Origin: Bacteroidales bacterium
Lineage (GTDB): Bacteria; Bacteroidota; Bacteroidia; Bacteroidales; GCA-2748055
Direction of reading: 5' to 3'
NCBI GenBank assembly: GCA_029210725.1
Contig: JARGFM010000004.1
Span: 1-64,000 of the forward strand
DNA length: 64,000 nt
The notes under the pieces were generated by a model. It was not told the origin of the DNA. It ran no database searches and worked only from the letters and a program-made list of their open reading frames with translations. Below, piece by piece: positions 39,058-47,199 of this stretch. The stretch's first letter is position 1, and every line of letters begins with the position of its first letter. Both the position numbers and the translations under genes were made by a program.

Positions 39058-40635
39058 TTTTTTTAATGGGATTTTTGACATGGCCCGTTCGGTCATGGCA
39101 GTAATAGTCAGTGCCGGGTTCACCCCCGGATTGGCAGAAATGGCGCTGCCGTCGCACACATAGAGATTCTTGTAGTTGAACACCTGGTGATCTTGATCGA
39201 TCACCCCTTCTGTATCATCCTTCCCAATGACGCAACCTCCGAGGATATGCGCGGTAAGCGGAGTGCCCAGTATAGCTTCGGAAATCATCACAAAGGGGGT
39301 CCCATTTACCTCTTCCGCCGTGGATTCGGCCAGCTTTTTAGCCAGTGGCATAAAGGCCGAGGGTGCCGGACCGCTTGAAAGTACACTGCGCATATTCAGC
39401 AGGCCGCGTTTTAATCTCAGGGTACTGTCCAGATGCTGCATAAATAGCAGAATTACCGACTCTTTTGCAAAATCCCTGCTCACATAGATCCTGAGCCAGG
39501 AAACAGGCCTGCTGATAAAACGCCAGATCAGCTTCAGGATTCTTCCCGCCACTGTTTTTCCATAAGTCATGGGTACTCCCAGCAATTTCCAGAATCCCGA
39601 TCCGCTGCCATAACGAACCGGCTCCAGATGGGTATCTGCATCCGGGGGGAAAATAGAGCCGATGGCCACCCCTCTGGAAAAATCTTTCTCCTTTTGAGAC
39701 GAGTGTATAAGTGCCAGACTCTCGTTATTGGTTCTTATATCTGCTCCTACCCGCTTGCTCAGTCCGGGAAGGTAAAAGCGTTTCATATTAAGCAGCAGTC
39801 GCACCGTTCCCAGCACACCCCCTGAGAAAACCACTCCGCTGGTGGTGAACTCATTTCTGCCTTTGAAAAGTCCTGAAGCATCCTTTATCCTGACCCGGTA
39901 GCCGGTCTCGCCCGCTTTGCCCCCACTGTCTGGCTGGTTTATCAAAGGGGCCACACGGATCACCTTTTTCTCCGGAAGAACTTCCGCCCCCTCCTTCTCT
40001 GCCAGGTAGAGGTAGTTTTTATCCAGAGTGTTTTTGGCATTGTAGCGGCAACCGGTCATACAGGAGCCGCAATGATTGCACCCCGACCGCCTGGGGCCCT
40101 TTCCATCGAAAAAGGGGTCAGGAACCTCCTGTTCCGGTTCTCCAAAGAAAACCGCCACACGGGTGGGTTCAAAGAGTTTCGATTTTCCAAATTTTTTCGC
40201 CACGGCACGCAGGGCTTCATCCGAATCATACAATCCGGGATTTTCCGTAGAGCCCAGCATCCTTTCCGCCTCCGCGCAGTGTGGTTCCAGCTCCTGTTTC
40301 CAGTCAGCCAGACCGGACCAGCTTCCGGATTTGTAGAAAGTTTCGCGGGGCCTGGGCAGCGTATTGGCGTACATCAGCGATCCTCCGCCCACCCCGACGC
40401 CGCTCAGTATTCCCACATGGCGCATGATGGTCATTTTAAAAATACCATGGAAACGGAACAAGGGCAACCAGAGCCATTTGCGGAGATTCCAGTTGGTCTC
40501 GGGAAAATCTTCAGCCTTCCACCTTTTTCCCTTCTCGACAACCAGAACCCGGTACCCTTTTTCGCTCAGGCGCAGAGCGGAAACGGATCCTCCAAAACCA
40601 GATCCGATAATGATGTAGTCGTAATCGAAACTCAT
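39055..40635 (-). CDS. GMC-family FAD oxidoreductase (cholesterol-oxidase-like)
   Basis: This flavoprotein of about 526 residues has the dinucleotide motif IIIGSGFGGSVSALRLSEKG at the N-terminus, a cysteine-bearing segment CGSCMTGCRYNAKNTLDKNY, and the C-terminal GMC end (NLYVCDGSAISANPGVNPALTITAMTERAM). It resembles cholesterol oxidase and related alcohol oxidases acting on ring or large alcohols. I start it at MSFDYDYIIIG (40635) because the five codons before it precede the fold; ATG 40650 is possible. The substrate is unknown. Confidence 0.88.
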   Translation of the reverse strand: MSFDYDYIIIGSGFGGSVSALRLSEKGYRVLVVEKGKRWKAEDFPETNWNLRKWLWLPLFRFHGIFKMTIMRHVGILSGVGVGGGSLMYANTLPRPRETFYKSGSWSGLADWKQELEPHCAEAERMLGSTENPGLYDSDEALRAVAKKFGKSKLFEPTRVAVFFGEPEQEVPDPFFDGKGPRRSGCNHCGSCMTGCRYNAKNTLDKNYLYLAEKEGAEVLPEKKVIRVAPLINQPDSGGKAGETGYRVRIKDASGLFKGRNEFTTSGVVFSGGVLGTVRLLLNMKRFYLPGLSKRVGADIRTNNESLALIHSSQKEKDFSRGVAIGSIFPPDADTHLEPVRYGSGSGFWKLLGVPMTYGKTVAGRILKLIWRFISRPVSWLRIYVSRDFAKESVILLFMQHLDSTLRLKRGLLNMRSVLSSGPAPSAFMPLAKKLAESTAEEVNGTPFVMISEAILGTPLTAHILGGCVIGKDDTEGVIDQDHQVFNYKNLYVCDGSAISANPGVNPALTITAMTERAMSKIPLKK

Positions 40636-40678
40636 GCCCCAATATATCATTTAATCGTGGAAACCGGATTACATGGAT

Positions 40679-40686
40679 TATATTTG
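40679..40686 (+). promoter_or_regulatory. -7 box of the AmmeMemoRadiSam operon
   Basis: TATATTTG is a perfect TAnnTTTG match ending 8 bases before the ATG of the DUF4268 gene, the apparent first gene of the operon. Confidence 0.45.
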
Positions 40687-40694
40687 TTATATCC

Positions 40695-41150
40695 ATGTTT
40701 TCAAAAGAAGAAGCAAAGACACTGCGGGAGGAGTTCTGGAACTCCTTCAGACTCCTGTCTGCCGGCAGACGGGTCAGGAAAAAACTGCCCGGCAACTGGA
40801 TGCTGGAACACACCGGGATCAAGGCGCTCAAGCTGCGGTTTTATGTGGACCGCCAGGTAGCCCAGGTAGGGATTGACCTGGAAACCAGGAATATGGATAA
40901 ACGAATCGAGCTTTACGAAAAGCTGGAATCGCTTAAGAAGTTGCTGGAGAAAGCCATGGATTCACCCCTGATCTGGGAGCTGGATTATATCCGGGAGAAC
41001 GGGAAAGCGGTGAGCCGAATCTACCTCGAGCTGGAAGGGGTCGATATCTATTCACGGGAAACCTGGCCCGGGGCTTTTGAGTTTATGTACCAGCAGATGA
41101 TCAAGCTGGAGGCTTTTTACAGGGAATATCAGGACTACATCAAATACTGA
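40695..41150 (+). CDS. DUF4268 family protein
   Basis: This 151-residue soluble protein is rich in charged residues and aromatics (EFWNSFRLLSAGRRVRKKL, LRFYVDRQVAQVGIDLETR, YQQMIKLEAFYREY). It matches the DUF4268 fold, which appears as a nuclease-related or restriction-associated module in larger proteins and as a stand-alone protein in Bacteroidota. The function is unknown. It is 17 bases ahead of the Memo-AMMECR1 gene and probably in the same transcript, though the link may be incidental. Confidence 0.75.
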   Translation: MFSKEEAKTLREEFWNSFRLLSAGRRVRKKLPGNWMLEHTGIKALKLRFYVDRQVAQVGIDLETRNMDKRIELYEKLESLKKLLEKAMDSPLIWELDYIRENGKAVSRIYLELEGVDIYSRETWPGAFEFMYQQMIKLEAFYREYQDYIKY

Positions 41151-41167
41151 ACCTAGCAAGAATAAAG

Positions 41168-42679
41168 ATGAAGAGTCACAAATCACTTTATATCAGCGCT
41201 CTTATTGCACTTCTGTTCATTTTTTCGGATGGCAGGACACAGCAGCCGGTCTCTGCGGCTGACAGGCAGGCCAGATTTGCAGGAACCTTCTATCCGGCAA
41301 CAAAACAGGCCCTTGAATCACAGCTTCAGCAACTTTTCAAAGTAGCCGAAGCAGGCACTTCAAAAGGACGGGTTCAGACGCTGATCGTCCCCCATGCCGG
41401 GTATGCTTACTCGGGGATGGTGGCCGCATCCGGATATAAAAGCATTCCGCCTGATGCCTCCTATGAAAATATCTTTATCATTGCCTCTTCCCACCGCGAA
41501 CAATTCCGGGGCTGTTCCATCTATCCCTCCGGAAATTATATCACTCCCCTCGGTAAAGTAAGGGTTAACCAGGAAATTGCAGACACCCTGATCCAGAGCC
41601 ATAAAAACATCAGCTATAAGCCAGAGGCACATGACCGGGAGCATAGCATCGAGGTGCAGATCCCCTATCTCCAGTACCATTTCGGACAAATGCCTCCCAT
41701 TGTTCCCATTGTTATGGGTTCCTCCTCCCTGGCAGAGGCCAGGGAGCTTGCCACCGCCCTGATACCCTACTTCACCCCGGAGAATCTCTTTATTATCAGT
41801 TCCGATTTTTCCCACTATCCGGATTATGAAGATGCCAGGCGGATCGACAGAATCACCGGCGATGCGATCCTGACAAAAGACCCGGAGCTTTTTTACAATG
41901 CGCTCCGGCAGAGCAGTGAAGCATCCGTAAAGAACCTGCTTACCCCCTGCTGTGGATGGAGTTCCGTTATGACCATGCTCTATATGGCCGACCGCCGGGA
42001 AGACCTGGAGCTGAAAGCAGTGCTCTACAAAAACTCGGGCGATTCAGATGCCGGAGACAGGGAGCGTGTGGTCGGATACTGGGCCATCGCCGGTACGATC
42101 GTTTCGCCTGAGGAGCATCCCTTTTCCCTGAGCACCAGGGATAAGCAGCTTTTGATCGATATTTCCCGATCCACTCTCGAAAGCTACATCCAGAATGAGA
42201 AGGTCTATGAGGTGAACCAGAAGGATCTGAGCTTCAACCTGAAACAGCCCTGCGGCGCTTTCGTCAGCCTCTACATGGGCGGAAGGCTAAGGGGATGTAC
42301 CGGTAACTTCTCCCCTGAAAAACCCCTGTATGCTGTGGTTCAGGAAATGACCATCGCTGCTGCTACCCGCGATCCCAGGTTTGCAGCGGTCGAAAGCCCG
42401 GACCTCCCCTATATAAGCATTGAAATATCGGTCCTGACCCCCTTGCAAAAGATCAACTCCATCGATGAATTTCAACCGGGCCGGCATGGCATTTACATGA
42501 CCAGGGACGGCCGGTCGGGCACCTATCTGCCCCAGGTGGCGGAGCAAACAGGCTGGAACAGGGAAGAGCTCCTCGGCCACTGTTCCCGGGAGAAGGCAGG
42601 CCTGGGCCGGGATGGATGGAAGGAGGCTGATCTGTATGTATACGAAGCGATTATAATTGGAGAAGAAAAGAAAAAATGA
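41168..42679 (+). CDS. AmmeMemoRadiSam proteins B and A fused, with a signal peptide
   Basis: The leader (LYISALIALLFIFSDG) is followed by a Memo/LigB-like domain at about 35-310 with the family's site residues: VPHAGY (H76), SSHRE (H109), HDREHSIEVQIPYL (H159), SSDFSHY (D213, H216) and a Cys pair in TPCCGWSS (261-262). Residues 320-500 are an AMMECR1 domain with the invariant-type motif LRGCTG (374-379) and TYLPQVAEQTGW near the end. Elsewhere these domains are usually separate, leaderless proteins. Its last codon overlaps the membrane protein gene by ATGA. The biochemical activity of the system is not established, so the function is unknown. Confidence 0.9.
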   Translation: MKSHKSLYISALIALLFIFSDGRTQQPVSAADRQARFAGTFYPATKQALESQLQQLFKVAEAGTSKGRVQTLIVPHAGYAYSGMVAASGYKSIPPDASYENIFIIASSHREQFRGCSIYPSGNYITPLGKVRVNQEIADTLIQSHKNISYKPEAHDREHSIEVQIPYLQYHFGQMPPIVPIVMGSSSLAEARELATALIPYFTPENLFIISSDFSHYPDYEDARRIDRITGDAILTKDPELFYNALRQSSEASVKNLLTPCCGWSSVMTMLYMADRREDLELKAVLYKNSGDSDAGDRERVVGYWAIAGTIVSPEEHPFSLSTRDKQLLIDISRSTLESYIQNEKVYEVNQKDLSFNLKQPCGAFVSLYMGGRLRGCTGNFSPEKPLYAVVQEMTIAAATRDPRFAAVESPDLPYISIEISVLTPLQKINSIDEFQPGRHGIYMTRDGRSGTYLPQVAEQTGWNREELLGHCSREKAGLGRDGWKEADLYVYEAIIIGEEKKK

Positions 42680-45168
42680 CCGGGGGTGCCTATCATTTGA
42701 TTTCCATCGGGACCGGGATCCTGTTCCTTTATATGATGAGCCTCTGGATGGTTCACCTCCGGGTGATTCCCGGAAAGCAAAACAGGAGGTTCTGGAACTT
42801 TCTGCTGCTTTTCTTCTTTATTTCCACCGCTGTTCCGGGACTGTTCCTGGTGGTGAAGGTCAACTATAAACTGAATATCCCCTGGGTGGAAGAGGTCATG
42901 CAGTGGCATGTCGACTGTGGGATCGCTTTCTCCCTCGTGGCCCTTTTTCATCTCCTCCGGAACATAAAATATTACACCGGGAAACAGGCTCAGTCCAGCG
43001 CTAAAACAAACGAATCCGGGGATATTCATCCCGCCGGTAACTTTTTTACCGGTCTGCAGGAGAGCATATTCTTTCTGCTGCTGGGATATATCAGCATCAT
43101 GGCACAGCTGGTGTTGCTCAGGGAATTTATCAAGAGTTTCCTGGGAAACGAACTGGTTATCGGTATTTTCCTGGCCATCTGGATGGTGCTGACAGCCCTG
43201 GGGGCAAAGTCCGGGAACAATTACCGGGGCCGGATAGCCCTCCCCGGACTATACAGGATCCTGGCCCTTCTGGGGGCACTCCCTCTTCTTATTTATCTCC
43301 TGCTGATCCTGGTAAACAGGTTCTTCTTTCTTCCCGGCTACCAGGCCGGGATCCTGGATATCACCCTGGTCATTTTGCTCCTCACTGCCCTGTTCACGGG
43401 AATATCCGGATTCCTCTTCGGGTACGTATCCAGGTCGCCGGGAGCCCATAGATCCAGATCTGCCTCCTACAGGCTGGATGCTCTTGGATCCCTGGCCGGC
43501 GGGATATTTTTCAGTCTGATCCTGGTGTACCTGCTTAATAACCTGCAGGCCCTGACCCTCTTGTTCCTGATTACCAGTGTGCTCCTGGTCTGGATATACG
43601 GATTTCCAAAGCCCGGGGCCCCGCGGTGGACCCTGTTATTTGCCGGCATACTGCTCTTTGCCCTCAGTCTGGCTCCGGAGCTGCTCAACGCGGTGGAAGG
43701 ACTCAGGTACCGGCAGGAAAAGGTCCTTCACATCAAGGATACCCCGCATGGCAATCTGACCTTTACCTCCAGGAATGATCAGGTGACGGGCTACCTGGAC
43801 GGAAACCCGGTTCTCAGTTCCGGTGACCTGAGCCGGATTGAGGAATCCGTGCACTTCCCGGCGTTGCAGCACCCGGATCCCCTATCCTTCCTCTTACTGG
43901 GAGGCGGACTGACGGGTCACCTGGACGAAGTGGCCAAGTATCTGCCTGACAGCATCGATTATTGCGAAGCGGATCCATGGATTTTTCGCCTGGGGCGAAT
44001 CTATTTTCCGGAGAACAGCTCCGCTCAACTCCGGTTTATTCCCCGGGATGGCCGCAGCTGGCTGAAACAATCGGGAAGCAGTCAGTATGATGTGATTATT
44101 TCGACAGCCGGGGATCCGCTTACCCTGGGCTGGAACCGCTATTTCACCCTGGAATTCTATCAACTGATTAAGAAACATCTTGCTCCGGAAGGAATCTTTT
44201 CCATGCAGCTGAGCACTGGTGGAAATTATGTGAATAATGAGGGAAGTCAGCTGCTGGGTATCAACTACCACACTTTGAAACAGGTATTTACCCATGTGGC
44301 CATGGTTCCCGGCAATTCCACGTACTTCCTTGCTTCAGAGGCCCCTCTTTCCATGGATTTCCCAACCCTTCTGCAAGATCATGAGATCTCCACCACCTAT
44401 GTGCATCCCGACTACCTGGATGCGAACCGGATCTTATTCGACAGCGGGCAACTGCTCCAGCGGATTCAAAATGAGAAAGCTCTTATCAACAGGGACCTCA
44501 GGCCCGGCTTGTTTTTTGCCAGCCTCACCGGGCTGGAATCCCGGATGGGAAAGCATTCCCTGGCTATAACGGGGATCCTCGCCTCGCTGCTGTGGGTGGT
44601 TCTCTGGCTATCCTACAAACCCGTGAGATCCCTCATGTATATCTCCGGGTTTACCGGCGCCGGCATACAGATGGTGCTGATTTTGGTGATGCAGTCCCTC
44701 TATGGATTTGCCTACCTGGCAGCCCCCATGATGATTACCGTTTTTATGGGTGGACTGGTCCTGGGTACCCTGAGATGGAAGAGAAAGAGGAAAGAAGCGT
44801 CCCTTCTTGAACTGAGCGGAATGGCAGGGCTTCTGGCCCTGGTATCTGCCCTGGGCTTCCTGCTGCTCAGGGCCGGGGCTCTGTCCGATACCGGATTTTC
44901 CGGGCAGCTGCTGCTTGGAGCGGTAAACCTGATTACCGGGACCCTGGTGGGAACCGTTTTTAGCATGGCCGTTCATCTGAAAGATGGCTCGACCCCTGTA
45001 AGTCCGGGAATCCTTTACAGTGCCGACCTGGCAGGGGCCGCACTGGGAACCTTACTACCCGTGGTCTTTCTTCTCCCCTTGATCGGTGTCAGGAATACCT
45101 TTATCTTGTTCACCGGAATCAATCTGATCACCATGATCCGGCTTTGGGTTAAGGGAAATACTGCATAG
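42676..45168 (+). CDS. Polytopic membrane protein with a degenerate spermidine-synthase-like domain
   Basis: In this 830-residue protein, residues 1-105 form three helices, the third with His78 and His92 separated by 13 residues (WHVDCGIAFSLVALFHLL), a spacing seen in haem-b helices. About 128-335 are a further helical block. Residues 346-560 are a Rossmann-like domain resembling spermidine synthase: HGNLTFTSRNDQ, YLDGNPVLSS, GGGLTG (409-414), CEADP, RDGRSWL. The catalytic DxTDP is changed to STAGDP (476-481), so aminopropyl transfer is unlikely. About 570-830 are another helical block. It lies between the fused Memo-AMMECR1 gene and the radical SAM gene with 4-base overlap and 3-base gap. 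Confidence 0.8.
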   Translation: MTGGAYHLISIGTGILFLYMMSLWMVHLRVIPGKQNRRFWNFLLLFFFISTAVPGLFLVVKVNYKLNIPWVEEVMQWHVDCGIAFSLVALFHLLRNIKYYTGKQAQSSAKTNESGDIHPAGNFFTGLQESIFFLLLGYISIMAQLVLLREFIKSFLGNELVIGIFLAIWMVLTALGAKSGNNYRGRIALPGLYRILALLGALPLLIYLLLILVNRFFFLPGYQAGILDITLVILLLTALFTGISGFLFGYVSRSPGAHRSRSASYRLDALGSLAGGIFFSLILVYLLNNLQALTLLFLITSVLLVWIYGFPKPGAPRWTLLFAGILLFALSLAPELLNAVEGLRYRQEKVLHIKDTPHGNLTFTSRNDQVTGYLDGNPVLSSGDLSRIEESVHFPALQHPDPLSFLLLGGGLTGHLDEVAKYLPDSIDYCEADPWIFRLGRIYFPENSSAQLRFIPRDGRSWLKQSGSSQYDVIISTAGDPLTLGWNRYFTLEFYQLIKKHLAPEGIFSMQLSTGGNYVNNEGSQLLGINYHTLKQVFTHVAMVPGNSTYFLASEAPLSMDFPTLLQDHEISTTYVHPDYLDANRILFDSGQLLQRIQNEKALINRDLRPGLFFASLTGLESRMGKHSLAITGILASLLWVVLWLSYKPVRSLMYISGFTGAGIQMVLILVMQSLYGFAYLAAPMMITVFMGGLVLGTLRWKRKRKEASLLELSGMAGLLALVSALGFLLLRAGALSDTGFSGQLLLGAVNLITGTLVGTVFSMAVHLKDGSTPVSPGILYSADLAGAALGTLLPVVFLLPLIGVRNTFILFTGINLITMIRLWVKGNTA

Positions 45169-45171
45169 GTC

Positions 45172-46281
45172 ATGGACAAGCGCACCTTCATAAAAACCGG
45201 GGTATGCGGAACCGCATGTGCCCTGCTCGGACCGGGAACCCTGTTTGCCGAGGCCTCCGGGAGGCCATGGAAGTGGAGCCGGGAGGCCCTGTATCAGTCG
45301 GAGACCCCCAAAGGCGTTCGATGCCTGATCTGCCCGAACGAATGTACCCTGAAAGAGGGGGAGTTAAGCGAATGTCATAACCGCAGGGTGTACAAGGGCA
45401 AGCTCTATACCATCGCTTACGGAAATCCCTGTGCGGTGCATCTGGATCCCATTGAAAAAAAGCCACTCTACCACTATCTGCCGGACTCGGACGCTTTTTC
45501 CATTGCCACAGCCGGCTGCAACCTGGCCTGTCTCAACTGTCAGAACTGGACCATTTCCCAGTCCTCTCCCGAGGAAACCGAAAACTTTGACCTGATGCCC
45601 CAAAAGGTCATTGAGCAGGCCCGGAAATACAATTGCCGGAGCATTGCCTATACGTATTCCGAACCCATTACCTGGTACGAATACCTGTTCGATACCGGAC
45701 AAATGGCCCGTGAAGCAGGAATCAAAAACGTTCTTGTATCGGCCGGCTATATAAACAGAGATCCTTTGCTGAACCTGTGCAAAGTAATTGATGCAGCCAA
45801 CATCGACCTGAAGTCCATGGATGACTCCATCTACCTGAAACTGAATGCCGGAAAACTGGAGCCGGTGCTGAACACTCTCAAAACACTGAAAGATGAAGGC
45901 GTTTGGCTGGAGATTACCAACCTGGTGATACCATCCTGGACCGACGACCTGGATATGATACGCCGGATGTGCGGCTGGCTGGCCCGGAACGGCTTTGAGG
46001 ACACCCCCCTTCACTTCAGCAGGTTCCATCCCCAGTACAAGCTGCAAAGGCTGCCTGCAACTCCCCTCCGGACGCTTGAATCCGCAAAAGAGATAGCTCT
46101 CTCAGAGGGCCTGAAGTTCATCTACATAGGGAATGTTCCCGGAAGCAAGGATACTCATACGCTTTGCCCCGGCTGCGGAGAAATCCTGGTGGAGCGCTCC
46201 GGATACACCCTCAAAAGCATGAAGGTGAAAAGCGGGCTTTGCCCCTACTGCTCCACCCCGATTCCGGGACACTGGAGTTGA
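45172..46281 (+). CDS. AmmeMemoRadiSam radical SAM enzyme
   Basis: This 369-residue PflA-like radical SAM protein has an N-terminal Tat-like leader (MDKRTFIKTGVCGTACALLG) and a Cys cluster at 51/54/58/68. The SAM cluster CNLACLNC (116-123) is followed by WTISQSSPEE. Partner strands include YTYSEPITWYEYLFDT and TNLVIPSWTDD. A C-terminal Cys4 ribbon (CPGC and CPYC) completes the zinc or cluster site. This end is typical of the AmmeMemoRadiSam family. A Tat leader on a radical SAM enzyme is surprising, because SAM and reductant are normally in the cytoplasm. The leader may instead be retained. Confidence 0.9.
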   Translation: MDKRTFIKTGVCGTACALLGPGTLFAEASGRPWKWSREALYQSETPKGVRCLICPNECTLKEGELSECHNRRVYKGKLYTIAYGNPCAVHLDPIEKKPLYHYLPDSDAFSIATAGCNLACLNCQNWTISQSSPEETENFDLMPQKVIEQARKYNCRSIAYTYSEPITWYEYLFDTGQMAREAGIKNVLVSAGYINRDPLLNLCKVIDAANIDLKSMDDSIYLKLNAGKLEPVLNTLKTLKDEGVWLEITNLVIPSWTDDLDMIRRMCGWLARNGFEDTPLHFSRFHPQYKLQRLPATPLRTLESAKEIALSEGLKFIYIGNVPGSKDTHTLCPGCGEILVERSGYTLKSMKVKSGLCPYCSTPIPGHWS

Positions 46282-46326
46282 ACTCTTCTTTCCTCCCGGT
46301 GTTATAAGCATACGTACCAATGATCG

Positions 46327-46773
46327 ATGAAGAAATTATTAAGCATATGCAGTATGCTGGCCCTGGTCCTGAGCCTGGCCGGGCAGGATACGCTGATACA
46401 GAAAAAAACCGTGAAATACAATAAATTAACTGAATTTGAGGAGTTTGTGATACTTGAAAAAGGGACCGAAAGACCCTGGACGGGCAAGTATGTGGAACAT
46501 AAGGAAACAGGGGTTTATGTTTGCAAACGATGCAATGCCCCCCTCTATCGTTCTGATGATAAATTCGACAGCCACTGTGGCTGGCCCAGTTTCGATGATG
46601 AGATTGAAGGTGCGGTTACCCGGAAGATGGATGCGGACGGGCAGCGTACCGAAATTATCTGCTCCAACTGCGAAGGGCATCTGGGGCACGTATTCCTGGG
46701 AGAAAGGTTTACAGAAAAAAATACCCGGCATTGTGTGAATTCCTTATCCCTCCAATTCATCCCCGCCAGGTAA
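46327..46773 (+). CDS. msrB: Exported peptide-methionine (R)-S-oxide reductase MsrB
   Basis: This 148-residue protein starts with a signal peptide ([19 protein letters not shown]). The MsrB fold carries zinc Cys 66/69 and 112/115 (CKRC, CSNC), the substrate-binding HCGWPSF, and the catalytic Cys136 in RHCVNSLSL. It reduces methionine R-sulfoxide, here likely in the periplasm. It follows the radical SAM gene by 45 bases and may be part of the same transcript. Confidence 0.93.
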   Translation: MKKLLSICSMLALVLSLAGQDTLIQKKTVKYNKLTEFEEFVILEKGTERPWTGKYVEHKETGVYVCKRCNAPLYRSDDKFDSHCGWPSFDDEIEGAVTRKMDADGQRTEIICSNCEGHLGHVFLGERFTEKNTRHCVNSLSLQFIPAR

Positions 46774-46778
46774 GAAGC

Positions 46779-46809
46779 TTGGCAGACCGCTCATTTTTTA
46801 CTATCTTCA
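46779..46809 (+). promoter_or_regulatory. Promoter of the THX-like gene
   Basis: TTG (46779-46781), a 20-base spacer and TATCTTCA (46802-46809, 6 of 8) fit the -33/-7 spacing and lie 25 bases before the start codon. Confidence 0.35.
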
Positions 46810-46834
46810 CCCATCCAACTCTAACTACATAAAC

Positions 46835-47170
46835 ATGGGAAAAGGTGATCAAAAAACCCGCAGGGGAAAACTCTTCAGTGGCAGTTACGGAGTGCTCAGA
46901 CCAAGAAAAAGAAAAAACGCGTTCAGCCTGGTAAGTGCAAGCAGGAAGAAAGCAGTTGAATCCGAAAAGCCGAAAGCAAGTCCGAAGCCTAAAGAAGAAC
47001 CGGCCGCTGAAGTCACTGAACCGCTTGCAGAGGAGGTAAAGCCAGAGATTGAAGAGACTAAAGCAGCAGCAAAGAAACCGGCAGCCAAAAAGCCCGAAGT
47101 CAAAAAGGAGACCTCAAAAAAAGAGACTTTAAAAGGGGAACCTTCCAAAGAAGAACCGCCCAAAGCGTAG
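46835..47170 (+). CDS. THX-type ribosomal protein with a long low-complexity tail
   Basis: Residues 1-30 (MGKGDQKTRRGKLFSGSYGV then RPRKRKN) match the small 30S protein THX/S31e-like of Bacteroidota. Family members are usually about 50-60 residues. Here residues 40-111 add a repetitive Lys/Glu/Ala/Pro tail (AAAKKPAAKKPEVKKET and variants). The tail may be disordered and bind RNA. Its function and the reason for its length are unknown. Confidence 0.8.
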   Translation: MGKGDQKTRRGKLFSGSYGVLRPRKRKNAFSLVSASRKKAVESEKPKASPKPKEEPAAEVTEPLAEEVKPEIEETKAAAKKPAAKKPEVKKETSKKETLKGEPSKEEPPKA

Positions 47171-47199
47171 ACCCGGTGCAGTGAGCAGGAGAATGAGCA

